This document shows, one piece after another, positions 11,336 to 22,620 of a stretch of 64,000 bases of DNA; position 1 is the stretch's first letter; each line of letters opens with the position of its first letter. The position numbers were made by a program, and so were the translations under genes. The stretch is from Aselliscus stoliczkanus (taxonomy: Eukaryota > Chordata > Mammalia > Chiroptera > Hipposideridae), in contig CM066734.1 of the NCBI GenBank assembly GCA_033961575.1, forward strand, positions 78,219,501-78,283,500, read 5' to 3'. The notes beneath the pieces are model-generated. The model was given only the letters and a program-made list of their open reading frames with translations, made no database searches and was not told the origin of the DNA.

Positions 11336-11939
11336 TGTCATCACACAATAGCCTGCCTGCCCCATGCACCTTTCCATAAAGACAGATCATGACTTCAATA
11401 TTATGATTACTCTATGTATCCCTACTTGGTGCCAAAAGATGGCTGGTTAGTCAATCATGAGTAAGATTCCTCAAGGGAGGAACAACTTAAGACAGGCACA
11501 GTCGCATGGGACCCATAGGAGGATTCACAGTGTTGAGGATAAAGGGAATAGATCCCTTGTTTCAGGTTCTGACAGCCTGCCTGTGAAATGACTTAATGAT
11601 GTGATAACATCTGTCCTCCATGCAGAGGAAGTTTTGTCTCTTAAGAGGTGCATGACAATAACATCATGGGACCTTTGGTAATGGCAGCTTGCAGGCATGG
11701 GAGATTTAGCCCTGAGCTATGTTCTCTGATATGAGACTCACAGATCACAGAAGGTACACTGATCTTTGCTTATGTGTGAGACAATAAAAGGAGCAGTCAG
11801 GCATGATTCAGGGCTCAGTCCATGAGGCTTGAGTCCCCTGGCACCAACTGAATTTTTCTCTTATTTGTGTCTCTCTCTCTTTCTTAAACTTTCGCTGTCC
11901 CTTCTCCACTCCCACTGCTCTGTCGTGCTAGACACGACA
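11336..11939 (+). mobile_element. Solo LTR of a class II-like endogenous retrovirus, subfamily B
   Basis: A 604-bp unit beginning TGTCA and ending CGACA, with exact 6-bp duplications GATCAT at 11330-11335 and 11940-11945. It matches the LTRs at 36353-37035 and 47061-47703 along its length. An AATAAAAGG signal near 11786 precedes the conserved 'cagtcagg' and 'tcccctggc' block and a pyrimidine-rich end. No internal viral sequence adjoins it. It lies 70 bp from, and points away from, the subfamily A LTR. Confidence 0.9.
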
Positions 11940-11956
11940 GATCATATTTTGCCATA

Positions 11957-13535
11957 AGGCATACCTTGTTTTATTGTACTTTGCTTTATTGTACTTCATA
12001 GATTAAGTAAGTTTTACAAATTAAAGATTTTGGCAATCTTGCATTGAGCAAGTTTATTGGCACCATATTCCAACATTTGCACACTTCCTGTGTCACATTA
12101 TGGTAATTCTCACAATATTTCAAAATTTCATTACTGTTATATTTCTTATGGTGATCTATGATCTTTAATGTTATTATTGTGAGTGACTTGGGGTGCCACA
12201 AACCATGCCCACATAAAAGGTAAGCTTAATGGATAAGTGTTGTGTATGTTCTGAATTCTCCACCAAGTAACTGTTCCCACATCTCTCTCTCTCTACTCTG
12301 CCCTCCCTATTTTCTGAGACACAATAATATTGAAATTAGGCCAATTATTAACCCTACAGTAGTCTCTAAGTGTTGCAGTGAAAGGAAGAGTTACACACCT
12401 CTAACTTTAAATCAAAAATTAGAAATAATTAAGCTTTTTGAGGAAAAAGGGTTGAAAGCTGAAAATAGGCCCATTGCTAGGCCTCTTGCACCAAATAGTT
12501 AGCCAAGTTGTGGATACAAAGGAAAAATTCTTGAAGGAAATTAAAAGTGTTATTCCAGTGAACACCCTATTAATAAGAAAGCAAAACAGCCTTATTGCTG
12601 ATACAGAGAAAGTATTAGTGGTCTGTATAGAAGAACAAAGCAGCCACAACAGTCCCGTTAGCCAAAGCCTAATCCAGAGCAAGGGCCTAACTCCATTCTA
12701 GATGACATTAAACCATTTCTGATTTGTTGGAAAAAGTCAAAATATCAAGAGTAACAAGAGTTTGGAAGAAGTTGATTCCAACCCTCATGGATGACTTTGA
12801 TATGTTCAAAACTTCAGTGGAGGAAGTAACTACAGATGTGGAAATAGCAAGAGAACTAGAATTAGAAGTGGAGCCTGAAGATGTGACTGAATTGCTGTAA
12901 TGTCAGGATAAAACTTTAACAAATGTGGAGTTTTTTCTTATGGATGAACATGGAAAGTAGTTACTTGAGATAGAATCTACTCCTAATGAGGGTGCTGTGA
13001 AAATTGTTGAAATGACAACAAAGGATTTGGAATATTAGGTAGTTAGTTGATAAAGCAGTGGCACGGCTTGGGAAGACTGACAAATTTTGAAAGTTCTGTA
13101 AATAAAATGCTATCAAACACTGTCTCATACTACAGAGAAATTATTTGTCAAAGAAAGAGCCAATTGATGCAGCAGCTTTATTGTTGTCTTACTTTAAGAA
13201 ATTGTCACAGTCACCCCAACACTCAGCAACCACCATCCTAATCAGTCAGCAGCCATCAACATCGAGGCAAGACCCTCCAACATCAAGATTATGACCCTCT
13301 GAAGGCACGAATGATGGTTAGAATTTTTTAGCAAAAAGGCGATTTTTAATTAAGGTATATATATTGGTTTATTTTAGACAATGCTTTTGCACATTTAATA
13401 AACTACAGTATAGTGTACACATAATTTTTATATGTACTGGGGAATGGGAAAAGAATGTGTGACTCACTTTATTGAGATATTTACTGTATTGCAGTGTTCT
13501 GGAACAGAATTCACAATAATGCTGACATATGACTG
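11957..13535 (+). mobile_element. Tigger1 DNA transposon, internally deleted
   Basis: A pogo/Tc1-mariner superfamily fossil. The 5' terminal repeat reads 'aggcataccttgttttatt' and the 3' end 'tgacatatgactg', flanked by TA at 11955-11956 and 13536-13537. Inside are Tigger1 transposase remnants such as 'gaaattaggccaattatta' and 'ggagcctgaagatgtgac', broken by stops. Near 12700 the text jumps from the N-terminal to the C-terminal part of the transposase, which removes most of the catalytic core. Length is about 1.6 kb against about 2.4 kb for the full element. Confidence 0.9.
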
Positions 13536-13575
13536 TATTACAGTATTAATACTTTTATTCTGGTCAACAAAATAC

Positions 13576-13680
13576 GAGGCTGAAAAGTTAAGTAACTTGG
13601 CCTTGCTTCGCTACTGCGTGCCAAATTTCAGACTCATGGGTATCAAACATCAAAGTCCATACTGTTCTAACAATGTTCTT
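13576..13680 (-). mobile_element. MIR-like SINE fragment
   Basis: The plus strand shows the antisense MIR core: 'gaggctgaaaagttaagtaa', then 'cttggcc', a diverged middle, and 'aaagtccatactgttctaac'. Heavily diverged. MIRs are ancient tRNA-derived SINEs found across mammals. Confidence 0.6.
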
Positions 13681-13735
13681 TTTTTAAAATTACAAACATT
13701 TCATGAGTATAATTTTATGTTAAAATATCATTCTT

Positions 13736-13843
13736 GGGCTGGTCGAGTGGCATGGTGGTTAAGGGCTAGCTTGGGAAGCCAGTGGCCCTGGTTCGGGTCC
13801 CACATATGAGGGACAATGACACTGCCCTCAAAAAAAAAAAAAA
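13736..13843 (+). mobile_element. tRNA-related SINE, short form
   Basis: Plus-strand copy beginning GGGCTGGTCGAGTGG, with the stem-loop, 'ggttcgggtcc' box B, 'gacaatgacactgccctc' and an (A)n tail. Exact 9-bp duplications 'atcattctt' lie at 13727-13735 and 13844-13852. Confidence 0.92.
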
Positions 13844-13852
13844 ATCATTCTT

Positions 13853-14867
13853 ATTACAAGAAACCAAAAGTAAGTAATGTTCACCCTATTAGGAGTATAC
13901 ATATTTTAAATTAATTGAATCAAAAAAACTACCTATAATAAGAAACTACAATATGATTTCACTTTCTCATTCTTTATTTGTTTCATTGTAAATTCAAACC
14001 CAGCTAATATGCATTTGTAAAATAGTATTTTGCAAAGAAGTATATGACAATATGTAATTAAGCCATATTATTATAAAATTCATCAACGCGTAGACATTTA
14101 GACCCAACATAAATAAAGTCAATTTAAATTAAGTGCTATCACTTAGCAGCTATTAAATGATACTGAAAAATAATGTTACAAGAATGAAAAGGACCATAAA
14201 CAAACTGTATATTATGGAATTTAACTTGGGATAATTAGATAAGACTATAATATTGGAAATAGTAACCCTTTTGTTACTATTTTAAATGAAAAATATGAAT
14301 TGAGTTAATATTTAATATGTTTGGGAGAATAACAGAGTTAATATGTTTGGGAAGATAACAATCTTTCTAGGGCAAAGGAATACAATGTAACTCAAAGAAC
14401 ACTGAAGAAGTATATTTTTGAGAGTTAAATTTAGTCAGATGGTATTATAAAAGACTTTGTCATGCAAGGAATTTTTACTTCCTTCTGAAGGTAATAAGGA
14501 AACAAAGAATCATTTCGATGACATGAGATACTCATGAAAGTTTGAAAAATAATTTTCCACATGGGTGGTTAATACACTGAAGCTACAGGAAATGAGCAGA
14601 TATAACTTTTTTCTTTTTTTTTTTTACCTTGAGATTTTCCCGATTATCTACATAATGCACCCTCAAATCCCCACATTGTCCCTGGATTTTGATGACTCAC
14701 AGGGACTGGGAAAGCACCTATTTTTAAGGGGCAGAAAAAGAGCGCCAAGAAAAGCCTGCACTGCTGGAAGGCGCAGCAGTCACCCCACCCACGCTAGGAT
14801 ACACTAGAGCTCTCCAAACCAGGGTGCAAATATTTACTTAACTTTGTAGGTAATACAAGGTCAACAG

Positions 14868-14955
<88 letters not shown>

Positions 14956-15536
14956 CGATATAACTTTTAAAAGAATAGAACAGTAATGTAAATCTGATTT
15001 GCTTGAAGTTAACAAATTCAGGATAACTGAAGACTAATAGTAAAGAGTGCATATATTTCTGCCACTTATTAATTCATCAAATATTTAACTAGCTACTTTA
15101 TTCCAGAAAATATACTATGTATTGAAGTATACAATATTATATGTTTATACTATACAATAAAGAAGCAGCATCCCTGGCCCCAAATTTGTTTACAGAAAAG
15201 AGGAAAAGTAATACCCTGATTGCCATTGGGTTTACACTGGGAAATGTTTTGATAAATATATTTTGATAAATATACTCAGTATACTTGAATAGCTTTCTTA
15301 TGTAATTAAATGATGATATCTAATTGGGATAAAAATACAATATTTTCCATGTACCATAAGGGCCATTTTACATGTAGGCTTTTCTTAGAAATCTTATGAT
15401 ATATCCTATAATAGGAAGGTACTTCTACATCCTAAGAAAAAATGCTTTCTCTCCAATGGTGCAGGAGTAGGGAGAAGATACTTCTAATAAAAATGGCAAT
15501 AACAAAAATAACTCAATCATTAATGATGCTATAAAC
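13853..15536. other. AT-rich DNA with a GC-rich patch and a compound microsatellite
   Basis: No gene. The patch 14590-14820 is unusually GC-rich and follows a T-run; it could be a minus-strand retroposed fragment with a poly(A) tail or a transposon end, but I do not recognise it. The TG/AG tract is listed separately. Confidence 0.45.
14870..14953. repeat. Compound (TG)n(AG)n microsatellite
   Basis: About 19 TG units pass directly into about 22 AG units. The AG half is a pure purine tract (mirror repeat) able to form H-DNA, while the TG half favours Z-DNA. Confidence 0.96.
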
Positions 15537-15983
15537 CAGTGGTTCTCAAATTATTTTCTCTTAGGAAAGTTTTATAAACTTAGTGCTAAATGTCCAGAAT
15601 TTTTATTCATATGGTAGATCTATTAAAATTCACAATATTAGAAATTAAATCTGAAAAAATATTAATTCACTTTAAATAACAATAATAGACTCATTGCATA
15701 CTTTATTAAAATAATTACACTTTCCAAAGCAAAAAAAATGTGAAAAAAGTAACATTGTTGTATATTTCAACAAATTTCCTTAATAATTAGCTTAATGAAG
15801 GCAGCTGGATTCACATGTCTTCCTGCATTCAGTCTGTCGCAATATCACTAATCCTGTAACCTTTTGAAAAATTCACTACACATTCATGAAGAAATATGAG
15901 TAAAAATAATTAAAATGACAATAGTTTTGACCTCAGGAGTCCCTGCAAGCTTCTCTGGAATTGAATTTGAGAATCATTACTGG
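15537..15983 (+). mobile_element. hAT-Charlie-type DNA transposon fossil
   Basis: Starts with the hAT-type end CAGTGGTTCTCAAA and finishes with a worn inverted match 'ttgagaatcattactgg'. Between them the sequence follows a known mammalian hAT element ('agaaattaaatctgaaaa', 'gcagctggattcacatgtct', 'agttttgacctcaggagtcc'). About 450 bp remain, so most of the transposase region is missing. Confidence 0.72.
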
Positions 15984-17899
15984 AAAACATACTGTAATAA
16001 TACTAGGAAAGGGAATATTGATTCTCAGGATATTGGTTAACTGTTTTGTAGACTAGATCGAGACAAAAAAAAATGACTATTTAGAATTAGTCAATGCTAG
16101 CTGGTACCTTGGACCATCTCATGCTACTTGTCACTATATTCTCAAATTCCATACTTAATATTGACAAGTAGTTCCTCTATTGTTTGAAGTGTGAGCCTAA
16201 TTCATTAGTCTCATACAGGAGCCCTCTTCAAGAGACTTCCCTACATTGATGGACATGATTAAATATAAGTTTGATTACCACACTATAGCCTGTTTTTCTT
16301 CTTATGGAAGTAATTAAGATTATAGTAGCAGGATTTGATGCTCGGCAAAATGCCTACCGGAACTACAATCTGTGCCAAGTTTCTTGTAGTTCTTGGTATA
16401 TAATGAGTAAAGATTTTGTAAAGAGCAACCTCTAAAGTATCCTTCCCCCAAAACAATTTTGCAGTAGAATCCCAAAAGTACCATTTTCTTATTAAAGATG
16501 AAGTTAACTATTTTTGAAACTGGTACCCCTCATTTTCATGGAATTATTAATAAAAATTATTCAATCAAACTGATATATAATATAATTATCTGTCATTCAG
16601 TTATTTCTCAACCATGCTGATTAATGATTAATTTTTAAAACTTTTAAATGGATGTTGTTTTGGCATTACATGTTTTTATTTTTTGTATATGTCTACTGAT
16701 ACTATGAATATAAGTTAAGATTATTAAGTATAACATTTAACTAGAAAAGGATCAATCTATTGGCTAAGACTTTTACAAAATCAAGATTATATCAGAATTT
16801 GATACTATAACAATTGTAATAAATTAAAATAGTTAGTGGACCAAGTATAATTGCTGTTTACATTTTGATAAAAGTATTTTGCAATCATATGAATCAAAAA
16901 GATGCTTGATATCTTTGGACTGGACTGGTTGAATATTTGAGACAAAGTTGAATATTTTAGACAAAGTATTTTAGAAACAATAATATGAATAAAAGCTTCT
17001 TAATGATATATGGGGATAATTAAGCTTATTCTAAATAATTTCATTAATAATATAAAATGACTTCTGTTCATTCCTTTCCTACTACATCATTAAATATTAT
17101 TGAGTTAGGTCCTGACATTTTATTCAGAATTATGTTTCTGGCATTTAAGTATTCAGCTCGAAATGTTAAGGATGCCAATTATATAAGCATCCATCTTTTT
17201 CACTATGGTCTCCCATCAAACATTAATGGTAGAAGCGTTAATTCATTTCAAGTACTCTAAAATATCTGCCCTGAAGAAGGTTGATACTCTACAAGTGTTC
17301 TGACAACCTCTGGTAATAAATTACTCTTAAAAATATTTCAGCATATTCAACTCACACCTAGAGGTATTTTAAACTATATGTCATTAAAAAGTAATGATTT
17401 CTTAAGTGACAAGGTCAAGCCAAAAAGCAAAACTACACTCATTCCAATAAAAATGTTACAACTTCGACTATGAACCAGGAAAATAAGTTTTGTTGCACTG
17501 ACAGACATGTAGTAATCAAAGTAAATTGTTATATACACCAAAAATAAATCAATACTATGGTATTACTATGTGAGAAAATGGACCATTTGTATGAAGAGTG
17601 GAATAGTGGTGGATACTTTATATAATTTGGGACAAAAATGTACTCTCAAATTGGATGTTAAACTATCTCTACCTAACATTCCCTCTTCACTCTTCAACAG
17701 TTTCCCTCTTCTTTTAAATGGATACTTTCTGAATATAAAGTTGGCATACACTCTTGCAATTAAAAAGGTGATCTTTATAAACAATGGATCTGGATCATTG
17801 GATGTCCTTAAGAAAAATTGAATGGTAACATTAACAAAATCACTTTTAGATACACTGTAGATCTAAATATGAAAGGCAAAGCAATAAAAATCCTAGGCT
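15984..17899. other. AT-rich DNA without recognised features
   Basis: Only low-complexity AT-rich sequence and short local repeats (for example the 'atatttgagacaaagtt' pair near 16.93 kb). Two overlapping frames on opposite strands at 17566-17821 (72 and 83 codons) have no recognised domain. Confidence 0.45.
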
Positions 17900-18026
17900 T
17901 TTACGTCGGCAGGTAAGGGGATGTCAGGTCATCATGCTGGCTGGTGGGATCCTACAGTTTGAAAAAGATGAAGACAGAATTGGAGTCCAACACTGATAGC
18001 AGACATGGTTCTGCCAAGAGCCGAAG

Positions 18027-18812
18027 ATGACGGTGAACTTATACTCAACATCAGTCACCAGCGATAACCTAAGTTGACATGACAGGCTGGCTTGGATCAA
18101 TGAGTCTCTGAAGTTGAATTTGACAAGGATCGAACAGTTGTGCTCAGGGGCTGCTTATTGTCAGTTTATGGACATGCTGTTTACTGGCTCCATTGCCTTG
18201 AAAAAGTGAAATTCCAAGCTAGCTCGAACATGAATACATCCAGAACTTCAAAATATTACAAGGAAGTTTTAAGAAGATGGGCATTGACAAAATAATTCCT
18301 GTAGACAAATTAGTAAAGGGAAGTTTCAGGACCATGTTTAATTCATTCCGTGGTTCAAGAAGTTATTTGATACAAACTATGATGGAAAACACTATGACCC
18401 TGTAGCTGCCAGCCACAGTCAAGAAACTGTGGTAGCTCCTTTCCTTGTAGCTCCAGCTCTTAACAAACTGGACCCTAGCAGTGCCGCTCCATAGAAGCCC
18501 ATGGCAACACACAGAGTGACAGCAACCCCAAAGGTTGGGCCAGGTGTGGTGCCAGAGAATCCTAATGTGGGCAACTGGGATGAGGAGGCAGCGAAACTGC
18601 TGCAGCAGGTCACCATATTGAAACTTACCGTTGAAGCCTTGGAAAAAGAGATTTCTACTACGGAAAGCTAAGGAACCTGAATTGACTTGCCAGCGGAATG
18701 AGGTGGGAGACAAAACTGTATTGCAGAGGACTGTGGACATTCTCTAGGCCACAAACAGAGGCTTTGTCACGCCTGATGAAGAGGGTCCTGGGACGAACAG
18801 GGAGAGTATTGA
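18027..18812 (+). pseudogene. MAPRE1P: Decayed EB1 coding region within the retrocopy
   Basis: The coding remnant of the MAPRE1 retrocopy: in-frame stop at codon 17, frameshift after about codon 70, and a net loss of about 21 bases before the terminal stop. Overlapping short frames on both strands between 18363 and 18943 are shadows of this remnant. Confidence 0.9.
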
Positions 18813-19268
18813 TAGCCTGGACCAGCAGAGGAACATCCAAATTCTTTACTCCAAATTATGTGCTTCACTGTAACATACTCCCTTTTATTTTTCTCAGAGG
18901 ACTCACTGGTTTCATTTCAAAAGCAAAAAGCAACTCTTCTTAAAGTGCACTTTGCAGAAGTTTCAGTCTTTTCCCAATAAGATTGATTTAGGAGATTTTA
19001 CCTTGTAGCAGAGAAGTATTAACATCTAGTTGGTACACCTAAGGAACAAAGAGGGTGACCATGGGGCTCACCAAATGGGTGCTGCTAACGCTGTTTACTG
19101 GAGAAGGTGTTTTTATGTGATATGCTAAGGTGGAGACCTCGCTAGAGAAATGTAAAGACTGGTCTGAATTTTAAGCTAATGTGAAAACGTGGCAGAGAAC
19201 ATTTCAATAAGTAAATGCCTGAAGAGTACTTAAAATATACTTTCATATTTCAAAATATAAAATGTAAT

Positions 19269-19430
19269 ATGGTTCTCGACCTTTTCTGTCTGACTTGTCT
19301 CACTTAGCATAAGAATCTCAAGATCCATCCATGTTGTCGCAAATGGCAATATTTCATCTTTTCTCATGGCAGAATAGTATTCTATGGTGTATATATATAT
19401 ACTAACCAAGGGATAAAAAATAAAAATAAA
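19269..19430 (+). mobile_element. Short L1 insertion with inverted 5' part
   Basis: An insert in the MAPRE1 pseudogene 3' UTR with exact 12-bp duplications 'ataaaatgtaat' at 19257-19268 and 19431-19442. Its left part is antisense L1 ORF2 3' sequence ('catccatgttgtcgcaaatg', 'agaatagtattctatggtgt'). Its right end is 'accaaggg' and an A-rich tail on the plus strand. Antisense body plus sense tail is the signature of L1 twin priming. Confidence 0.75.
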
Positions 19431-20359
19431 ATAAAATGTAATCGGACAGGAGATTTTGTTTGTTTGACCTTCTGTCTGGGAAGGAAGGGCCAGACCTTGG
19501 AATTTTTGAACCTGCAGTTGACAGGTTTCGCAGAGCTGCTTCAGTCTTCATATGCCTCAAATTACCCCAGAAGTAAAGTTTAAAATGTTGCTCTGTAAAG
19601 CCGTTTGGTGTTCATGACCAATTGCATCTCTTCTAAAAAGCAAGAGGCATTGGTGCTTGAATGAATAGAGGGTGTGTTTCAGCCATAAGATGTTTGAGTT
19701 GAATAGCTTGCTTTTTTCATCGAGCATTTCTCTGACAACTTTTCCAATTACCTCTGAAATTTCTATGTATTGTGTTTTTTAGGAAATGAGGTGTGTTCAG
19801 TTTTTAAATCTACCAACTACTTTTGGGGACTTGCCCATATCTCTGAGATTTGAATGGGGGTTGTATACCATTTTACTGTCTTTTAAGTTTACATTTAGCA
19901 TGTTACTCTTATCTGCTTCCTTTGCCCACTGGGGACTCTTCTTTGTCTCCTTAAAGTTTGCTGCTTAGAGTGGAAGTTCAGCAGGCAGGTGATCATGCTG
20001 CAAGTTGTTTCAAGGGAGTAGGAATCAGTGAAGGCTATTGCTACCTTCAGATCTACAAAGCTGAGTGTTTTGGGTATCTGCTATCCCACCCGCCTCCACT
20101 ATTACCACTTTGCCAGTGTGTGTGGAATTCAGAAGAAAGCCCAGATTCAGTGATTAACAACGCCAAAAATGCAAGTAATTAACCATTGTTCAAATAGCAG
20201 TTGGGCTATTTCTCTTTTGTGGCCTTTTTAGACTTTTGTTGCCCTAAAATTCCATTTTGTTGGAAACCATTTTCTTACCTGGTCTTTCTTGACAGTGATT
20301 TTCCCCCCAATTTAAATAGTTTCTAAATAAAATTCTGTATTTCACAAGGAAAAAAAAAT

Positions 20360-21395
20360 CTAGACAAAAATATAGGAGACTATTTTTATGTCCTTGGTTA
20401 GGCAAACATTTCTTAAAAAGGACACATAAGTAGAGAATAATACATTTGATTACACTAAAATTAAGAAACGGTGTTTATCAAAAGATACTAATAGAATGAA
20501 AAAGACAAAATGCAGAATGAGTGAATATATTTTCAATATATCCATCTGACAAAAATTCATATCTAGAACACAAAAAGCAAAAAAGAGACAACTCAATAGG
20601 AAAAGAAGAAGACAGACAACTCATAGAAGTTTATCCACTATCCAAATAGCATGAAACAATACAGCACTAAGTTAGTCATTAGTCATAATGACTAAATTAA
20701 TCATTAGGAGAATGCAAATTATGATCATAATGCAATACTGTTACACACTGTGAGACATAAAATTTAATTGTTGGTCAGAATGGGGAGCACAGAATGGGGA
20801 GCACAGAATGGGGAGGACTCTCATGTAGTTTTGGTGAAAGTATAATTTTTACAACACTGGGAATATTTTGGCAGCATCTACTGAGCTTAACATATGTATA
20901 TTATGTAACAAGTAATTGCATTTCTTGTTATAATTCAGGAGATCTTATGGATGCTGGCCATGACATATGAACAAAAATTTGGACAGTAAATCTTATTGTA
21001 GGAAGCACAAGCAAAAAACAATGCAACTTTTATCAAAGGTAGAATGGATATATACATATAATAAATATATTCATTTAATGAACCTTTATATGACAATGAG
21101 AATGGACAAATCACACACTAATATAATAGCACAGATGAAATTCAAAATATAATGTGAAAAAATAGAAATTAGATACATAAAATAAAAGCCATATGCTTTA
21201 TTTGATATAAAGTTCAAAAGACAAGCAAAATCAATCTTTGTTTAAAAGTCAGCATATTGGATAAACTTTTGCAACAAGTGGTGATGATGGGAAGTGGTAC
21301 TCAGAGTACTTCTGGGATGTTTTTAAGTTGTAGTTCTTGATTTGGGTGCTGGTTTTATGGGGTGCACAATAATTAATTGTGCTCCTGTGATTTGT
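20360..21395 (+). mobile_element. Old L1 fragment (ORF2 3' part)
   Basis: Diverged plus-strand L1 ORF2 text: 'ggcaaacatttcttaaaaag', 'aaaagagacaactcaatagg', 'caggagaatgcaaatta'-like segment and 'atgcaatactgttacacact'. Many stops. It starts directly after the pseudogene's poly(A) tail. It contains a triplicated 14-mer at 20776-20815. Confidence 0.7.
20776..20815. repeat. 14-bp unit repeated about three times
   Basis: The unit CAGAATGGGGAGCA starts at 20776, 20790 and 20804, with the last copy incomplete. Local expansion within an old L1. Confidence 0.85.
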
Positions 21396-22216
21396 GCACT
21401 TCTTTATGAAGTCCCTCTAAGCAATTTTACAAAATATGAAATACAGGTTGGGATAAAAAAAAGTTAGAGTTAATGTACACTCTTGTAAATTGAGAAAAGT
21501 GATAGCAATGGATCTAGTCAGAAATGAATTCATCTTATTTTGTAAGCGTTTGGAAGTAGAATGAAACAGATGGACAGTAAGAACTGCAAAACTGTTATTA
21601 TGATTTGTTGTAAACAGTGCATTCTCTTTATATTTTAACTTAAATGTTGTATAACATTTTTCTGGAGACCACTAGAGACTATTCCTAAAAATGATAGTTG
21701 GTTGAGTATAGAGGCATGATAGCAGATGAATCTAGGTAGAAAATCATTTTCTATTTACTTTATCACCTGAGCCAATGTAAGATACAAAACATCTCAGTCT
21801 CAATCCTAAACTAGGCATCCATTTGCCTCTGAAGCAATTATTGCAAGTGTGTTGTTGAATGTGATATTACATTGACCGGAATATCCAAAATCTAGGAAAG
21901 TTAACATGTGAAAGCCATCAAGAATATCTTTTAAATGACATGTTTGTTAGCTAATTATCATATTAAAAGTGGAGATGTGCATGTTAATAGACAGTGTTCA
22001 TAAAGGACATAATAATAAATTATTTCAAAACAATATAAAAATTATTTTATAGAATAAAATAAAAAGTGAATGTGATAGGTGAAACTCAACTTATCTTTCA
22101 TTAAATATTTAGATAATCTTTTTAAATCTAATATTAATTACTACTTTTATTCTTCACTAATTTATTATAATACATTTATTTTACTGAATCCACTGTGTTA
22201 TATGCTATTTTTAGTT

Positions 22217-22620
22217 TTTGTTTTGTGGTGAAGTATACATGGCATCAAATTTATCATGTTAGGAAGTGTAAACAGGGACTCAGACATTTGTATACTCATA
22301 TACAGCAGCATTATTCACAATAGCCAAAAAGTGGAGGCAATAAGTATCCAATGATGATTGAATGGGCAAACAAAATGCAGAATATACATACAATAAAACA
22401 TTATTCTGCTTTAAAAATGGAGGAAATTTTGACACATACTACAACATAGATGAACATTAAAGACATTATACGAAGTAAAATAAATCAGTCATGAAAGAAT
22501 AATTATTTTATGATTCCACTTAGATGAGATTCCTAGAGTAGTCAAATTCATAGAGACGGAAATTAAAATGGTGAGTACCAGGGGCTGAGGGAATTTTTAA
22601 CTTATTTTTAACTTTTAAGA
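22217..22620 (+). mobile_element. Old L1 3' fragment, with a short antisense L1 piece at its left edge
   Basis: From 22265 the plus strand reads the L1 ORF2 end: 'gcattattcacaatagccaa', 'gcaataagtatccaatgatg', 'gtaccaggggctgaggg'. The first 50 bases (22217-22265, 'tttgtggtgaagtatacatg') resemble an L1 3' UTR in the opposite direction. Both parts are non-functional. Confidence 0.7.

Larger units (their letters stand above)
17900..20358 (+). pseudogene. MAPRE1P: Processed pseudogene of MAPRE1 (EB1)
   Basis: An intronless copy of the mRNA for the microtubule plus-end protein EB1. The start codon is at 18027. The frame reads STSVTSDNLS, then a TGA replaces the Arg codon at 18075; it continues [12 protein letters not shown] and [17 protein letters not shown] before a frameshift. 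The calponin-homology part and the C-terminal EB1 domain are both broken by further shifts. The remnant stop is at 18810-18812, giving about 262 codons against 268 residues for EB1. A long 3' UTR follows, with AATAAA just before an (A)9 tail at about 20350. Nested inside is an L1 insertion (19269-19430). The parent gene lies elsewhere. Confidence 0.93.

Noticed and set aside
10601..11939. A full endogenous retrovirus with paired LTRs
   Set aside because: The two LTRs are of different subfamilies, point in opposite directions, have different duplications and lie 70 bp apart, with no viral genes between them.
14794..15052. Ser/Leu and Thr/His repeat proteins on the minus strand
   Set aside because: They are translations of the (TG)n(AG)n microsatellite.
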